A stretch of 64,000 bases of DNA from Halichoerus grypus (Eukaryota > Chordata > Mammalia > Carnivora > Phocidae), in assembly GCF_964656455.1 (NCBI RefSeq), contig NC_135719.1, forward strand, positions 72,280,283 through 72,344,282. Direction: 5' to 3'. The position numbers were made by a program, and so were the translations under genes. Shown here one piece after another: positions 11,200 through 22,879 of the stretch; the first letter of the stretch is position 1; every line of letters begins with the position of its first letter. The notes beneath the pieces were generated by a model. That model did not search any database. It was not told where the DNA came from and was given only the letters and a program-made list of their open reading frames with translations.

Positions 11200-13797
11200 G
11201 CATTAAATATTGTTGTCAGTGTATTTCAAGTGCATTTTTAAATTGGGAACACACTTGAGGCATGTTTCCATGCCTCTCCATAGTCGTATGTTCTCTAAAT
11301 GGATAAAATTCAAAATGCCTCCACTATCAGCATAGTGTGCTATACATATAGTATTTTAAGTTATTGTAAAATCGACCTCTCTCTCAGGTTGCTTCTGAGT
11401 CCTGCACTTGGGAGTCTCCTTTCCCTCTGGGTTTCATTTTGGCCATGCTTACTTCTCTGTGAATCTGCTGCAGGCCCTAAATCAAAAAGGATGCTTTTGA
11501 ATCAGTATGTTCACCCAGTGTGCTATTCTGAAGGAAGTTCAGTTTTAGTTACAGTAACCGTATTTTTTTCACTGCACAGTTTTCTGCTTGTGCTTTGTCC
11601 CTTTCCATACAATATTTCCATAGACTCTCTCATCTACCTGGAAGTCTGAAAAGAAAGGGACATGCTTTAAAAGAGTTCAGAAATATGCTTTAAAAATATG
11701 TTCATCAAGAAAACTTCTCCTTAAAAATTGAGTCTTCTAAAAACAGTATTTCTTGCTGAAATTAGTTCAGTGCAAATAAATTGTTCAACTGAGTGTAACA
11801 ATGAGACTACAACTACAGAATGTTTGCCTGGAAAATGGCCAACACTAATTCGCAGAAATCTGTTCCTATCATATCTGCTCTTTGCCTGCCTACCTTGTTG
11901 CTCTCTTCTCATCTTTTGGTCAAATAAATAAAGTACACGGAACATCATTCTTTCAAGTCCTCTTTGCCAGAATATTTCCCTGGAGTCCTTTTCCCTCCCA
12001 TTCCACAATCATACTAACAAAAATCGCATATCAGTGAGCAAATATTCTCCTCTTTAACTGAAGTTCTGCTATTTGAGCTCCCATTGCCAAAGCCAGCATG
12101 ATTTGAACATTCCTCTTCACCCAATATCAGTCCCCATCAGATAACCATTAAATGAATAGAGGCTGCAGGTTAGAAGGAATGCTAACAATGCAGATGAAGT
12201 CCTGATAACTGGCAGCTGTGAATTAATTCAGCCAGATCACAGCCCAGAAGGGTGACTGTCAACGGGAGCAAAGGGTGCTGGAGAGACTGGGCCACAGTGC
12301 CTGTAAATTACAGCACCTCCCCCTAGGCCAAGCAGCCTGGCATTTTGTATCTCAAATCATCACAGGAATGGGACAAATTCCATTGTCCTATCTGGCGACT
12401 GCTCACCATGGCAAATCAATTCCCTGTGACAGTCGGAAAGGGGAACAGTCACGTATTTTCACCCACAGGAATGAATTAAAATGATTCACCATGAGGGAGC
12501 CACTGACCCAACTAGGCACTGAGAAAAGGGTCAGTTGACCTCAAGCCATTCCATTTACTGGTTTCAGACTCAGAATTCCATAGACTATTAAGTCTGGTAA
12601 TATGCAGAAGAAAGAGCACTTTTCACCTGAATATTTTAAAGCAATCACAATCACCTATTACCTACTTATTTCTAGGTTGGCAAAAGAATATATAAACAGA
12701 GCCTTGGGGATTTTTTAGTTCTAACCTTACCGCTCTACTCCACCTCTGATCTGAGTGGCCTGCTTTTTTATTGGAATTTACCTTCACCATCAGCAGGAAC
12801 CTATTGTTTTGAGCATCTAAGCCTCAAAGCCAACCTCTGTTCAATTTGGGTGTTTTGTGTTCTCTGGACTGGTGATTTTACGTGGAGAAACACTTAGTGT
12901 ATTCCTGAGTTTGACCAGTAGATGGAAGCATTTTTGACCGTGTGACACCTCAGCTTCCAAGTCCTGGAAAAGAACACTGGTTTCCAGGAAAAGCTGAGAA
13001 GCTGAGTCGCTAGACCCACTGTCTGACATAGTATCTTGTTTGTGTATGGAACATTGTTCCAAATAAGAAGTAGTGTGAATATTTTGAAATAACCAGGAAA
13101 GGAGAAATTAGAGAGTAGAGTTTCCACCTAATTCTCTTAGTTTCTTCACATGCTTTTAATTTAGCTGTGTAAAAGCCAGGTCATATTTATAACAGCTTCT
13201 GGTTTAGAATCAATACAGTTCTCCTGAAATCCCAAAGTGATTTATAAAACTCCATCTTTAACCAAAGGCCAGTGAGAGAGAAGAGTTTAACATAAGTATT
13301 CTGCCCTGCTGGCTGAGAAACTGGGTTCTAAAACAAACTATCTTTCCACTGTGACCTTATAATATCTCCTTTATCTGTGTTTCTTAAGGTTGGCAGATTT
13401 TAATTTAGAAACCACAGGATATTTTTGACAGAAATATCAAGGAGATTGTGGTTATTACTAACCATTGGCAATGACTCAAATATGGGACAATTATGTGTCT
13501 TGACAAAGCTGATCGTTGGACTGGTATCGAAACTGAAATAATAATCACTCTCTTACTCTCTGTCTCCTAAAGCTGAAACTCAAGGCATGTGCAAATAAAG
13601 CCTTGAATGATGTTTCTGCCACTAAAAGAAGTCAAGTCTCTGGCCTGTACTTTGAGTCATACCAGAGGGAAGATGGGCAGGCCTTGATGCTATTATACAC
13701 CTTGTACTAGGGCATTCTCCAGCCAAAGCTCCAGCGTTCTATTATAGATAAAGGTATCCCGGGAACACCTTGGTCCTTCAACATAAGGAACAACTTA
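11200..13797. other. Long repeat-poor stretch without a gene
   Basis: 2.6 kb in which I recognise no transposon family. None of the short frames has splice-site or family support. The subsection 12140-12520 is described separately. Confidence 0.5.
12140..12520. promoter_or_regulatory. Candidate conserved noncoding element
   Basis: Balanced base composition, no repeat signature, and several homeodomain-like AATTA cores: the 10-bp palindrome GAATTAATTC at 12220-12229 and the odd palindrome CTGTAAATTACAG at 12301-12313, with further 'aattaa' near 12475. This is only a composition and motif argument; conservation was not tested. Confidence 0.2.
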
Positions 13798-13810
13798 GAA
13801 ACCTTGCTGA

Positions 13811-13993
13811 GGAGCACCTGGGTGGCTCAGTTGGTTAAGTGTCTGCCTTCGGCTCAGGTTATGATCTCGAGGTCCTGGGATGGGGCCCCATGTTGGGCTC
13901 CCTGCTAAAGGGGTGTCTGCTTCTCCCTCTCCCTCAGCACCTCCCCCCTTTTTGTGCTCTCTCTCAAATAAATAAATAAATATATATAAAAAA
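13811..13993 (+). mobile_element. SINEC with 13-bp target duplications
   Basis: Head GGAGCACCTGGGTGGCTCAG, body TTCGGCTCAGG, CT-rich part, AAATAAATAAATA tail. GAAACCTTGCTGA is at 13798-13810 and 13994-14006. Confidence 0.96.
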
Positions 13994-14040
13994 GAAACCT
14001 TGCTGATTTACTCACCTAAATGTGTTCTTTTCAGACTAAA

Positions 14041-14130
14041 GAAAAAAATATATATACACCTATATATATTATTATATATAATATTTATATATAATTTATA
14101 TAAGTAATATTTATTTATATAATTTACTTT
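14041..14130. repeat. AT-rich low-complexity tract
   Basis: Alternating TATATA and ATTTAT units directly after the SINE target site. No function suggested. Confidence 0.85.
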
Positions 14131-14444
14131 TTTTTATTCATATACAAGCATACCCAGAATGAAAGACCACACAACCATACAAGAGAGCAAGTGTAAGGCA
14201 AATACGGATTTATTCATTTAATCCTGTGACTCTAGAGCTGACCCCAGGGAACTGCCCTGACCTGGAAACAGGAAGTTATATGACAAATAAGAGGAAGTAC
14301 AGTACTATTTCGGTCCTACCACTGATTTTCTTTTCTACTTCCCACTGATCTCAATGTTTTATTTCAGAAACAGACTTTTTGGAGGAATTCTCTATTTGTA
14401 TTTCTTCACTTCCTACTCTTTCTTCAACCTACAGAAGTCCAGGT

Positions 14445-15365
14445 CCTTCCCTTTAAGCCTGACATGTCTTTCACAAAGGTGACCAGTGACCTCGTCATTT
14501 CAGCATCTAGTGGAAACTTTTCAGTGATTAGTTCAACCTCTTAGCAGCATTGAACTGCACTGAACATTATTCCTTCTTTGTCAAAACCATCTCTTTCATT
14601 GGCTTCTTCAGCATACACTGTCCTGTTTCCTCTGTGCCATTTCCCTGTATCTCAGAATTAGGTCTTTGACCTTCTACATTTCTCACTTTTTAGTCTCTCC
14701 CTAGGCCAGTTCAATCACTTCTAGATGCACTTACCACCTCTGTGCTGATATTTCATCTATACATCTATTTCCAACCCAGATACGTCTCCCATCCATAGAC
14801 ATGTAAGTAAAAATATGCACTGCAGTGTTTTTCAAACTGTGAGTCATAATCCATTAGTGGGTCCAAAATCAGTTGAGTGAGGAGAGACCAGCATTTGAAA
14901 AATAAAATGTGAATAGAATAGAATAGAAAATATCAGAGTGCCTCACACTTATATAGAGTAATTATTATTTAAGGAAACTTTTTCATTTGTGTGAGAGTAT
15001 GGGATTATGATGTTAAACATATTTCTTTTTCTGGTTCATGGTCAGAAACATTGCAAAGACAACTCCACAGAGACATTTCAAAGATAATCTATATAACACC
15101 TGATCAAAAATGAACTTCTTGTATTTAACCCCAAATCTATTTCTATTGCACAAAATCCTATTCCTAGTTAGTTGATACAGTTACCTAAGTCAGAAACCTG
15201 CAGGTTGCTTAAAGTTAGCTTCTCCTTCACCCCAGTCATGCACGAATTCTGCAAATTTGGCCTCCTAATATGTTTACAACCCAATACTTCTCTCCATCTC
15301 CATAGTCCCAGGCCAGATCAGGCCACCAAGGTCCTTCTCGTGGACTATTGCAATTGCCTCTAACT
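14445..15365 (+). mobile_element. L2 fragment, interrupted
   Basis: 14445-14805 matches the L2 reverse-transcriptase C-terminal region ('ggtgaccagtgacctcgtcatttc', 'agcagcattgaactgcactgaac', 'gctgatatttcatctatac', each cut short). 15195-15365 continues the same element ('aggccaccaaggtccttctcgtgg', 'attgcaattgcctctaactgg' type text). The middle is taken up by a hAT-like relic. Confidence 0.6.
14822..15060. mobile_element. hAT-type DNA transposon relic
   Basis: Begins CAGTGTTTTTCAAACTGTGAG with 'cattagtgggtc' and 'accagcatttgaaaaataaaa' following, the usual start of old nonautonomous hAT-Charlie-related elements. It splits the L2. Exact family not assigned. Confidence 0.5.
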
Positions 15366-15736
15366 GGATGAATGCATCAGTAATGAATGATGAATGCATC
15401 AGACAGTGAGGTAAACATATGAAATGATTAGCTTTTCGTGAGAAAAATACTCTAAAAAATAAAATCAAGTTAATATAAAAGGTTGAGATAAATTCACAGA
15501 TGATACATTTTTAACAGACTGCTATGAGATTTGGGCAACACACTTAATATTTTAAGACTGATAACAACCAATACCATTCCTTGGATTATTGTCAGAGAAA
15601 TACAGAATAAAATAATGACCATTTGCACTATGGAGCTGACCTAAAATGTTTTTCTTAAGTTCATAGGGAGATAAGAATCCATAGTTACCCAAATTCTGAC
15701 TGCAGCCATGAGAGCCACTACAGAAAAGATTGCTGG

Positions 15737-15937
15737 GGTGGTGGCACCTGGGTGGCTCAGTTGGTTGAGCATCTGACTCTTGATTCAGCTCAGGTCATGA
15801 TCTCAGGGTTGCAAGATTGAGTCTTGCATGGGCTCCATGCTGGGTATGGAGCCTGCTTAAGATTCTCTCTCTCCCTCTCCCTCTGCCTCTCCCCCACCCC
15901 CATTCACACACACTCTCTCTCTAAACAAACAAACAAA
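15737..15937 (+). mobile_element. SINEC, older subfamily
   Basis: Head GGCACCTGGGTGGCTCAGTT, then CTCTTGATTCAGCTCAGG and GCCTGCTTAAGATTCTC, variants typical of an older subfamily; tail is AAAC repeats. CAGAAAAGATTGCTGG at 15721-15736 and CAGAAAAAGATTGCTGG at 15938-15954 are the target duplications. Confidence 0.96.
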
Positions 15938-15954
15938 CAGAAAAAGATTGCTGG

Positions 15955-17650
15955 AGATTTGGGAAAATGCTATTGATGCTATTAGCTATTGTTTCAGTAG
16001 CATCGTGAAATTCTTATTTACCCCTCCTCAAGGGCTACTTTCCTAGGCTATAGCTTATATAAATAAAACCAAACGTGTCATGTCATATACAATACATTCC
16101 CTCTTACTTTCCACCATCAAATTTAGTTCCTAGGCTAAGACTATATTTTATTTCTATTAAGCTTATGAGTAAAAACCCTGACTCAGACTTTCAAACTAAA
16201 CTGAGCTGTTTAGTTTTGCTGCCTCTCCCCCAACAGTGCCACCAAATTTTAATTTACGGAATAGTAAACGTGTTCTTACTTGGGTGAAAAATGGAGAATG
16301 GTTTACTGGCAGTAATCAGCAGTAGTATTTGATGGAATTCATATGTGGATCCATTATGTGATTTAGCCTAAGGATCAAGGCCCTGAAATACAACTTACTG
16401 TGGGCACACCAGAATCTAACCAACTAAACCTAGTGAAGGCAAGTCAGATTTCCCATTCAGAGTTTTGTCCAGAAAAAATTCCCACTCAACCTGGCAAGAG
16501 TTAGTGTTAATTCTGAAGTTAAGCTGACCTTATTGACCTAAGCCACAAAGTAAATAAAGTGATGCCTAATAACTACATAGCCTTCCAGAGGATTTCTCAA
16601 GTAAAGGCTTCAAGTGCTTATCAATGTTTATTGATAATAATTTCTATACATTTATGGAATAAAGAAAATCTACAGCTCCTCTCCCGAGTTTATTCAAGAC
16701 AATTGACTCATAAGAATACCCAGCTTCTTTGCCATACTACCAACTCCTCCTAAAGCACTTGTAATAGTGGAGACGGGAGCCTTGGCTGTTATCAGGGTTG
16801 GCGACGTTGTTCTTCTTTTTCTGGGTATGATGCTCCTTCTAGCCCCTTTCTGTCTGCAGGACAGACAGGCTTTGTGAGCAGGAAGTGAAGCCGAAGCCAC
16901 AAAGCATGAAGCCTGTGGAGGCAGGCGTCATGGACTCTGGACGCCTGCAGAAAAAGTTGAAAATGAGCCAATGTGTGAAAAATTGGGAGGTGTTCTAAAG
17001 CCCTTTCAAAACATCAAAAGCCAAGTATCATAAGAAAAGGAATAAAGAAATAAAAGCTGCCATTTTTATAACCTTCTCAGGATTACTACCAATTCTATGA
17101 AACCTGAAAATATTTTATTGGATTAATGTTATTCATAACTATAAAAATAAAAAAGACATGTTTTGAAAGATCAAGTAAATGTAAAAATAAAACTTTTTGA
17201 GGAAGGAAACCTTTGAGAATGAATATTTGAGAATTATATCAAGCCATTGGACAATGATTTTACCTGACTGATCCCACGGTAAGCCTGGGGATTATCCACA
17301 TAGTCATATGTGAAGCTCATCTCTGAGTGTGTATGCATTTCTGCATCATATCTGAAGGCCAGGAAGGAAGACAAATTACCCAGAGCAGCAGAGCTGCCTT
17401 TCTTCCTATGAGTTGTACCTGTTGATATGGATCCAATTGTAGAGATTAAAAAGTGGCCTTAATCAGGATTTAGGTTAATATATCTACAAAGATTGGAAAG
17501 GCATTTTCAGATGTCAGAACTTTCAAACTCATGTGTCACTAGAGTATCAACTCTCTCCAAATCTCCTAAAATATTTGTCACCTTTCTCTGTGTGCAAAAC
17601 ATTGAAAAATTCATATTTCTATTAAAAGACTTTTTAAAAGATTTATGTTT
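15955..17650. other. Unique stretch, no gene seen
   Basis: No repeat family or exon-like frame. 16760-16960 is somewhat GC-richer and contains a hairpin (listed separately). Confidence 0.45.
16921..16948. other. Perfect 9-bp hairpin
   Basis: GCAGGCGTC at 16921-16929 pairs with GACGCCTGC at 16940-16948 across a 10-nt loop. It contains two CpG per strand in otherwise CpG-poor sequence. Function unknown. Confidence 0.7.
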
Positions 17651-17654
17651 AATG

Positions 17655-17935
17655 ATATGGAGCTGCACAGCTCAGTGTGGTAGTCACTAGCCACACGTGG
17701 CTATTTAATCAAAAACTAATGATGTATTATATGGCGACTAACATAACATAATAAAATAAAATTAAAAAAATAAATTTAAATTAATTAATAAGGTTTAAAA
17801 AATCATGTTCCTTAGTTGTGCTAGCCACATTTAAAGTCCTCTACGGCCTCATGTGACTACTAACTACCATATTGCACAGCACAGACATAAAATATTTCCA
17901 ACACTGCAGAAAGTGCTATTGAACAGCCCTGATCT
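17655..17935. mobile_element. hAT-Charlie-type MITE, split by an L1 tail
   Basis: Contains the MER-type text 'gtagtcactagccacacgtggcta', 'tgctagccacatttaaagt', 'atattgcacagcacagaca', 'cagaaagtgctattgaacagc'. The two ends (CTGCACAGCTCAG and the complement of TATTGAACAGCCCTG) are degenerate inverted repeats. Nonautonomous, no coding potential. Confidence 0.75.
17708..17770 (+). mobile_element. 63-bp carnivore L1 3' tail inserted in the MITE
   Basis: ATCAAAAACTAATGATGTAT ... AACATAACATAATAAAA plus an A-rich tail is the exact L1 3' end also found at about 40060-40120 and 49410-49478. It breaks the MITE where intact copies run straight from GGCTATTTAA into ATTTAAATTAATT. It is an extremely 5'-truncated insertion. 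Confidence 0.85.
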
Positions 17936-19055
17936 AAAACAACTTCTCCCAGTGTATTCTGCAGGTCACTAGCTGTAGACTCTTAATAGAGGATACTGTA
18001 CAGGGAATTCTGAGTTAACAGTTTTTTTCTGCAGCTTTTTTTACTGTCCGTTTCTAAGAAGAGGCTCTGGGATATAGGAATTTCCTAAACCAATTTAAAC
18101 ATCTAACTTTTCTCTTGTGGGGGAACTCCAAGGGCAATGTTCTGTGGGGCAAACTTTGGGAAATGTGGATTTGTAGAATAAGTAGTTTGACATCATGGAC
18201 TATGCCTAACTTGTCTTTTTCTCCCCATTCTGTGTCCAGAAAAATGCCTCACATATAGTAGGTGTGCACTGTTGGCTTAACTGAGCCAACTGTTAAGGCT
18301 AAGAGAAAGAGAAAGCGGTAAACAAATACAGGGTGAGAACCATCTATTTCTTAGACTCCCAAACCAGTTGCATTCTCCATTGTGGTCACCAAATAAGGTA
18401 AAGCCACAACTCTTCTACATCCAAGTACACACAATTTTTTAATTTCTACATTTGGATTCACCCCTCTGATGGACACCATTTCAAATTTTTATTTATTTGT
18501 TTATTTATTTATTTTGAGAAAGCAGGAAACATTCTAAAAGGTATATTCTCCTGAATTACTTAACTTGCTAAAGTAAGTTTGGTTAGAAATTGCTTAAGAC
18601 TTTGATCTCTCTCATTGCACTGGAAATAAAGAAGTCCAAAGGCTCCCCAAACCCTCTGTCTTTATAGTATTGCAGTTCGGACAAGTTCTAATGAAAATTT
18701 GATGCTTTAAAAACAATTTAAATTTTCCTTTTAGTGACATATCTTACCAAAAGCTGGCTGGAGCCTGGGATGTAAGAGAACATCTTTTCCAAGGAAAACC
18801 ACAAATTCTTCTTTCAAAAAATTCCTCAATATACTATAGTTTATTTTTCTTTTAACTGGATCCTCCTTAAAATCTCCATGCCTTGGTTGTCCTACCTCTA
18901 AAACAGGATAAATAATCTGAGGCCCTAGTAGGATGTTAGAAGAAAAATGATGATGAGGAGATTGTTTTGATCTCTGCAGAGGCCAGGTCCTCAGCAAACT
19001 CTCCACAGCCTTCCCACCCCTGAGTCTGTGCTTTCCTTTGCCTGACATCTTTCTC
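17936..19055. other. No gene; possible DNA-transposon relic at 17940-18180
   Basis: 17940-18180 ends in 'ggcaaactttgggaaatg', a pattern seen in old hAT MITEs, but the family is uncertain. The rest, including the TTTA-rich patch at 18490-18514, shows nothing else. Confidence 0.4.
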
Positions 19056-19059
19056 TTTT

Positions 19060-19320
19060 ACATCCAAAGACCCATCTCTTCAAGGGGCTTTACCTTCTTT
19101 ATCCCTTTTCAGAATGCCTATAGTGTTCACCATTGAAACTCTCACACTTGGCTTGGTCCTTGGTCTTCCTTCTTTTAGGTGCTAGATTTTATGCCAGGTT
19201 CTGTTTCCCAGATGAACTGAATGGCTCTTTAGAACAGAGGTCAAGATTTAGTGATGTCTTTGTTTCTTGATCACTTAGCACAGTATCATGCAAGTACAAG
19301 TTCAATAAATAATGATTAAA
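19060..19320 (+). mobile_element. L2 3' end relic
   Basis: 'cccatctcttcaaggggctttacc' leads to 'cttagcacagtatcatgc' and 'agttcaataaataatgatt', the L2 3' terminal layout. Diverged. Confidence 0.55.
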
Positions 19321-19576
19321 AACAGCCTCACACACTGCTTAGAGTAGATTAGTTAATAATAGAACTTACTTTATTTAAGATTTCCTAATTTAGACTTTGT
19401 GGTAATACATTTAATAGGCAAATACTTGGCAAATTAAATAGCAAAAATATAATTTTTATAAATTTGACCTACATAAAAAATCATTTTAAGATTTTTAGGT
19501 ATATGCAGTCATACAACAATGATTGTGATCATGCATAAGGTAGCTAAACTAGAATTTACCTAACTCTTCCTTTTTT

Positions 19577-19595
19577 CTTTTTTTCCCTAAATATT

Positions 19596-19630
<35 letters not shown>

Positions 19631-19798
19631 TTGAGAGATAGGGGCAGGGGAAGAGGAAGAAGAAGAAGGAGAGAATCTCAAGCAGACACCACACTGAGTG
19701 TGGAGCCTGTCGAGGGGCTCAATCTCATGACCCAAAATCATGACCCTGAGCCAAAACCAAGAGTTGGACACTTAACCAACTGAGCCACCAAGGTGCCC
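19577..19798 (-). mobile_element. SINEC, older, with expanded TTTA tail
   Basis: Reverse-strand SINE with a (TTTA)n block at about 19594-19632 grown from its A-rich tail, then GAGAATCTCAAGCAGAC, CATGACCCTGAGCC, CCAACTGAGCCACCAAGGTG. Degenerate target duplications CTCTTCCTTTTTT (19564) and CTCTCCCTTTTCT (19799). Confidence 0.92.
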
Positions 19799-19811
19799 CT
19801 CTCCCTTTTCT

Positions 19812-20365
19812 CTTGATAGCATTTTTTATTGAGACGTACTTCATATAACCTAAAATTTACCATTTCAAAGTATGCACATCAGTGGATTTTAATATAATCA
19901 CAGCACCACTACTATCTAATTTCAGAACTTTTCCATTATCCCCCAAAGAAACTATATACCCATTAGCAGTTAACCCAATTTCCCCTTCCCCCATCCCTTG
20001 GAAGCCACTAATCTGTTTCTTATCTCTATGGCTTTGCCTGTTTCAGACATTTCATATAAATGGAATCATATAGTAGTGTCCTTCTGCATCTGGTTTCTTT
20101 CACTTAATATATTCTCAAGGTTCATCTGTGTTGTAGCATGTATTAGTACTTCAGTTCTTTTTATAGCTGAATACTATTCTATTATATGGTTATGCCACAT
20201 TTTGTTTATCTGTTCATCAGCTGATGGACATTTGAACTGTTTACATTCTTTGGTTGTAATGAATAATGCTGGTATGAACACTTGTGTCCAAGTTTTTGCG
20301 TAGACATTTGTTTTCCATTCTCTTGGGTGTGTACCTAGGAGTGGAATTGCTGTGTGCACTCTTTT
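19812..20365 (-). mobile_element. Old L1 3' fragment
   Basis: Minus-strand 3' UTR ('tttttattgagacgtacttcat', 'cattagcagttaacccaattt', cut) into the ORF2 C-terminus ('tgttcatcagctgatggacatttg', 'gtgtacctaggagtggaattgctg'). Heavily mutated; L1MB/MC-like age. Confidence 0.8.
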
Positions 20366-21189
20366 ACTCTTTATGTAAGTCTTTGAAATCACATATTTTT
20401 ATATCATTCTTATATAGGCACTGAAAGAGATTTCTGAGAGATTTCTCTTTGCTAGCATGTTGCAAACCAAGTGATTGTTCTGAGCATGCCTTTTTCTGAA
20501 GATAGTCTAATTCAGACTAATTTCTCCACAATGACTTCACTTAGTTTCTTGACTCTTCCATGGGGTGGCTTGAGAGGACCCAACCTCCCAACCTTTCAAC
20601 ACAACAGGCCTCCTCAGATAAATATGTAAACTGGCTGTACAGTGACAGGTTAGGACAAGGCCCCTGGCAACTTCCAGCCAAATGGCTGCCCTAAGTCCCT
20701 CCTAATAGGAGTCTGGGGCCACTACTGCTCTTGTGCCATCTTTCCTAGATCCCCTTGCCTCTGGAGTCACTGGAGCTGTTTGACTAAGAGGCTGGCAAAA
20801 TAAATGCCAGCCCATCATTTGGCATCATTATGGGAATGTTGTTCTGTGACATGTGTAAGAGTTGTGTGGGATAGGAGGGTAGACTCACTCCCTAATTTAT
20901 CATGGTATTGAGGGAAGATCAAGAACAGAGAGGTGGTGATTGCTATGAGTGACCCAGCAGCAAGAGCTCCTCTTTGAAGATAACTATGGGAATGAAACAG
21001 CCCACATCCAAGAGCCTGTTTCTACTTTGAATGAAGCTAATTGCTGATTTAGGAAAAAGAAATGTAAAGATGAAAATTATAACCTATTTTCAAGTTCAGA
21101 ATAATAAATTTGTTCCTAAGGGTCTAAAAATGAATTAGCAAAGTTCTTCATAAAATAAAATTATTTTAGTAAGTCACAACCAGCATTAT
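20366..21189. other. No recognisable feature
   Basis: Unique sequence, GC somewhat higher at 20620-20800. No exon-like frame or repeat family recognised. Confidence 0.45.
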
Positions 21190-21345
21190 TTTTGCTGGGA
21201 TGGAATGGGATGGGATGGGATAGACTAGATTAGAATAGAATAATGCATTACCCAAGTAACAAGGAAATCTATTGTTTCATCAAACTGTGTCTCAGTTGTA
21301 TGTGGTGTGTGGGTGTGTGTGTGGGTATGTGCGTGCGCATGTGTG
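21190..21345. repeat. GGGAT pentamer patch and (TG)n tract
   Basis: TGGGATGGAATGGGATGGGATGGGATAG-type pentamers at about 21198-21222 (degrading into TAGAATAGAAT) and a TG/GTGGG-rich tract at 21298-21345. Frames through these are simple-sequence artefacts. Confidence 0.85.
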
Positions 21346-21428
21346 CTTATGCGCTCATAAACATGCACACAGAGCTGGGTCATGATATAAAATGCATTAC
21401 TCTGGATCACCCTCAGAAATGTCTGAAA

Positions 21429-21985
21429 AGTTCTTTATAGATCTTGGGTACCAGCCCTTTATCTGTAGGTATTTGCAAATATCTTCTCCCATTCTGAGGG
21501 TTGCCTCTTTGTTTTGTTGACTGTTTCCTTTGCTGTGCAGAAGCTTTTTATCTTGATGAAGTCCCAAAAGTTCATTTTTGCTTTTGTTTCACTAGCCTTT
21601 GGAAATGTATCTTGAAAGAAGTTACTGTGGCCGATGTCAAAGAGGTTACTGCCTCTAGGATTTTGATGGATTCCGGTCGCACATTGAGGTCTTTCATCCA
21701 TTTTGAGTTTATCTTTGTGTATGGCGTTAGAGAATGGTTGAGTTTCATTCTTCTATATATAGCTGTCCAATTTTCCCAGCACCATTTATTGAAGAGACTG
21801 TCTTTTTTCCATTGGACATTCTTTCCTGCTTTGTCGAAGATTATTTGACCATAGAGTTGAAGGTCCATATCTGGGCTCTCTATTCTGTTCCATTGGTCTG
21901 TATGTCTGTTTTTGTGCCAGTACCATGCTGTCTTGGTGATCACTGCTTTGTAATATAGCTTGAAATCGGGCAACGTGAAAACCGT
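21429..21985 (-). mobile_element. Internal L1 ORF2 fragment lacking both ends
   Basis: On the minus strand it encodes the ORF2 block with [43 protein letters not shown] and KWCWENW, collinear with the copy at 38.4-38.9 kb. It ends at 21429 well before the ORF2 C-terminus, with no 3' UTR and no poly(T) at that edge. One long stretch (about 130 codons) stays open, but it is truncated and nonfunctional. Confidence 0.9.
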
Positions 21986-21989
21986 GCCT

Positions 21990-22875
21990 CTGTAGGAATC
22001 TTCTATTAATTTTTCTTGTTTCCTGATATCAGTGGGCATTTGCACACATTTCTGAAATTCTTCCTGGCTTATATATAAATACACTATTTGTATCTGAAGC
22101 AGAGGCTAATTCCCATTTTGATCATTCCCCTGCAGCCAAAAGTTGTGTAAGAGATATTTGTGGTATCTTTTATATGAAAGGCCAGATGAGGTGTGCTGTG
22201 GCATGTCAGAAATAAAGATTTCTGGAATCGCTAAATGTTTTTGAGAGAAAACAGAGCTATCAATCTTCTCTATCCCCAGGAACATTCCAGATATGCTTAA
22301 AGCATTGTTCTAGAGGTGTGACTGAGGAAGCCAAGGAAATTAACAAATAGCCTGAGAGCAGGTGTGGCACAAAACATTGCAATGTTTCATCTAGAAAACC
22401 CCAGTCTGTCCTTTACATACATTGCCACACAAAATGAACAGCTTCCAAGCCAGTCTTAATACGCATGTCTCCTAAACAATGGGGAAATGTATAACGTCCT
22501 TTTTAATGGCATAAAAAGGATAGTAAAACCCATGGTACATTAATGAGCACTGCCATTAAGTTTCCTGTTTGTACTAAATGTCCATTTTATGGAAACCCAA
22601 AGAAGGAAGGTTCAGTGGACCTGTATTAACACACTTCCTTTCCAGCCTCAGTTCTCACACCAACTCCTGTAGGACACAGACGTATACACCGTTAAACCTT
22701 CACAATGTCAGAGCAACCACAGAAACAGGAGCATTTTTCCAATGAGTGTCCTGGTTGTGTTTATTTTGTGACCAGTATTTCCAGGCTTTAACTCATATCT
22801 CAAACACTCCTCAACATTTTTAGAAACCTGCATAGATTCCAGATAGCTTTCCTCAAAGCCCAACTTTATTTCTTC
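21990..22875. other. No recognisable feature
   Basis: Unique sequence of even composition; no gene or family seen. Confidence 0.45.
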
Positions 22876-22879
22876 TCCT

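Noticed and set aside
21572..22084. 170-codon minus-strand frame
   Set aside because: Most of it is L1 ORF2; the first ~35 residues are read-through into unrelated flank.
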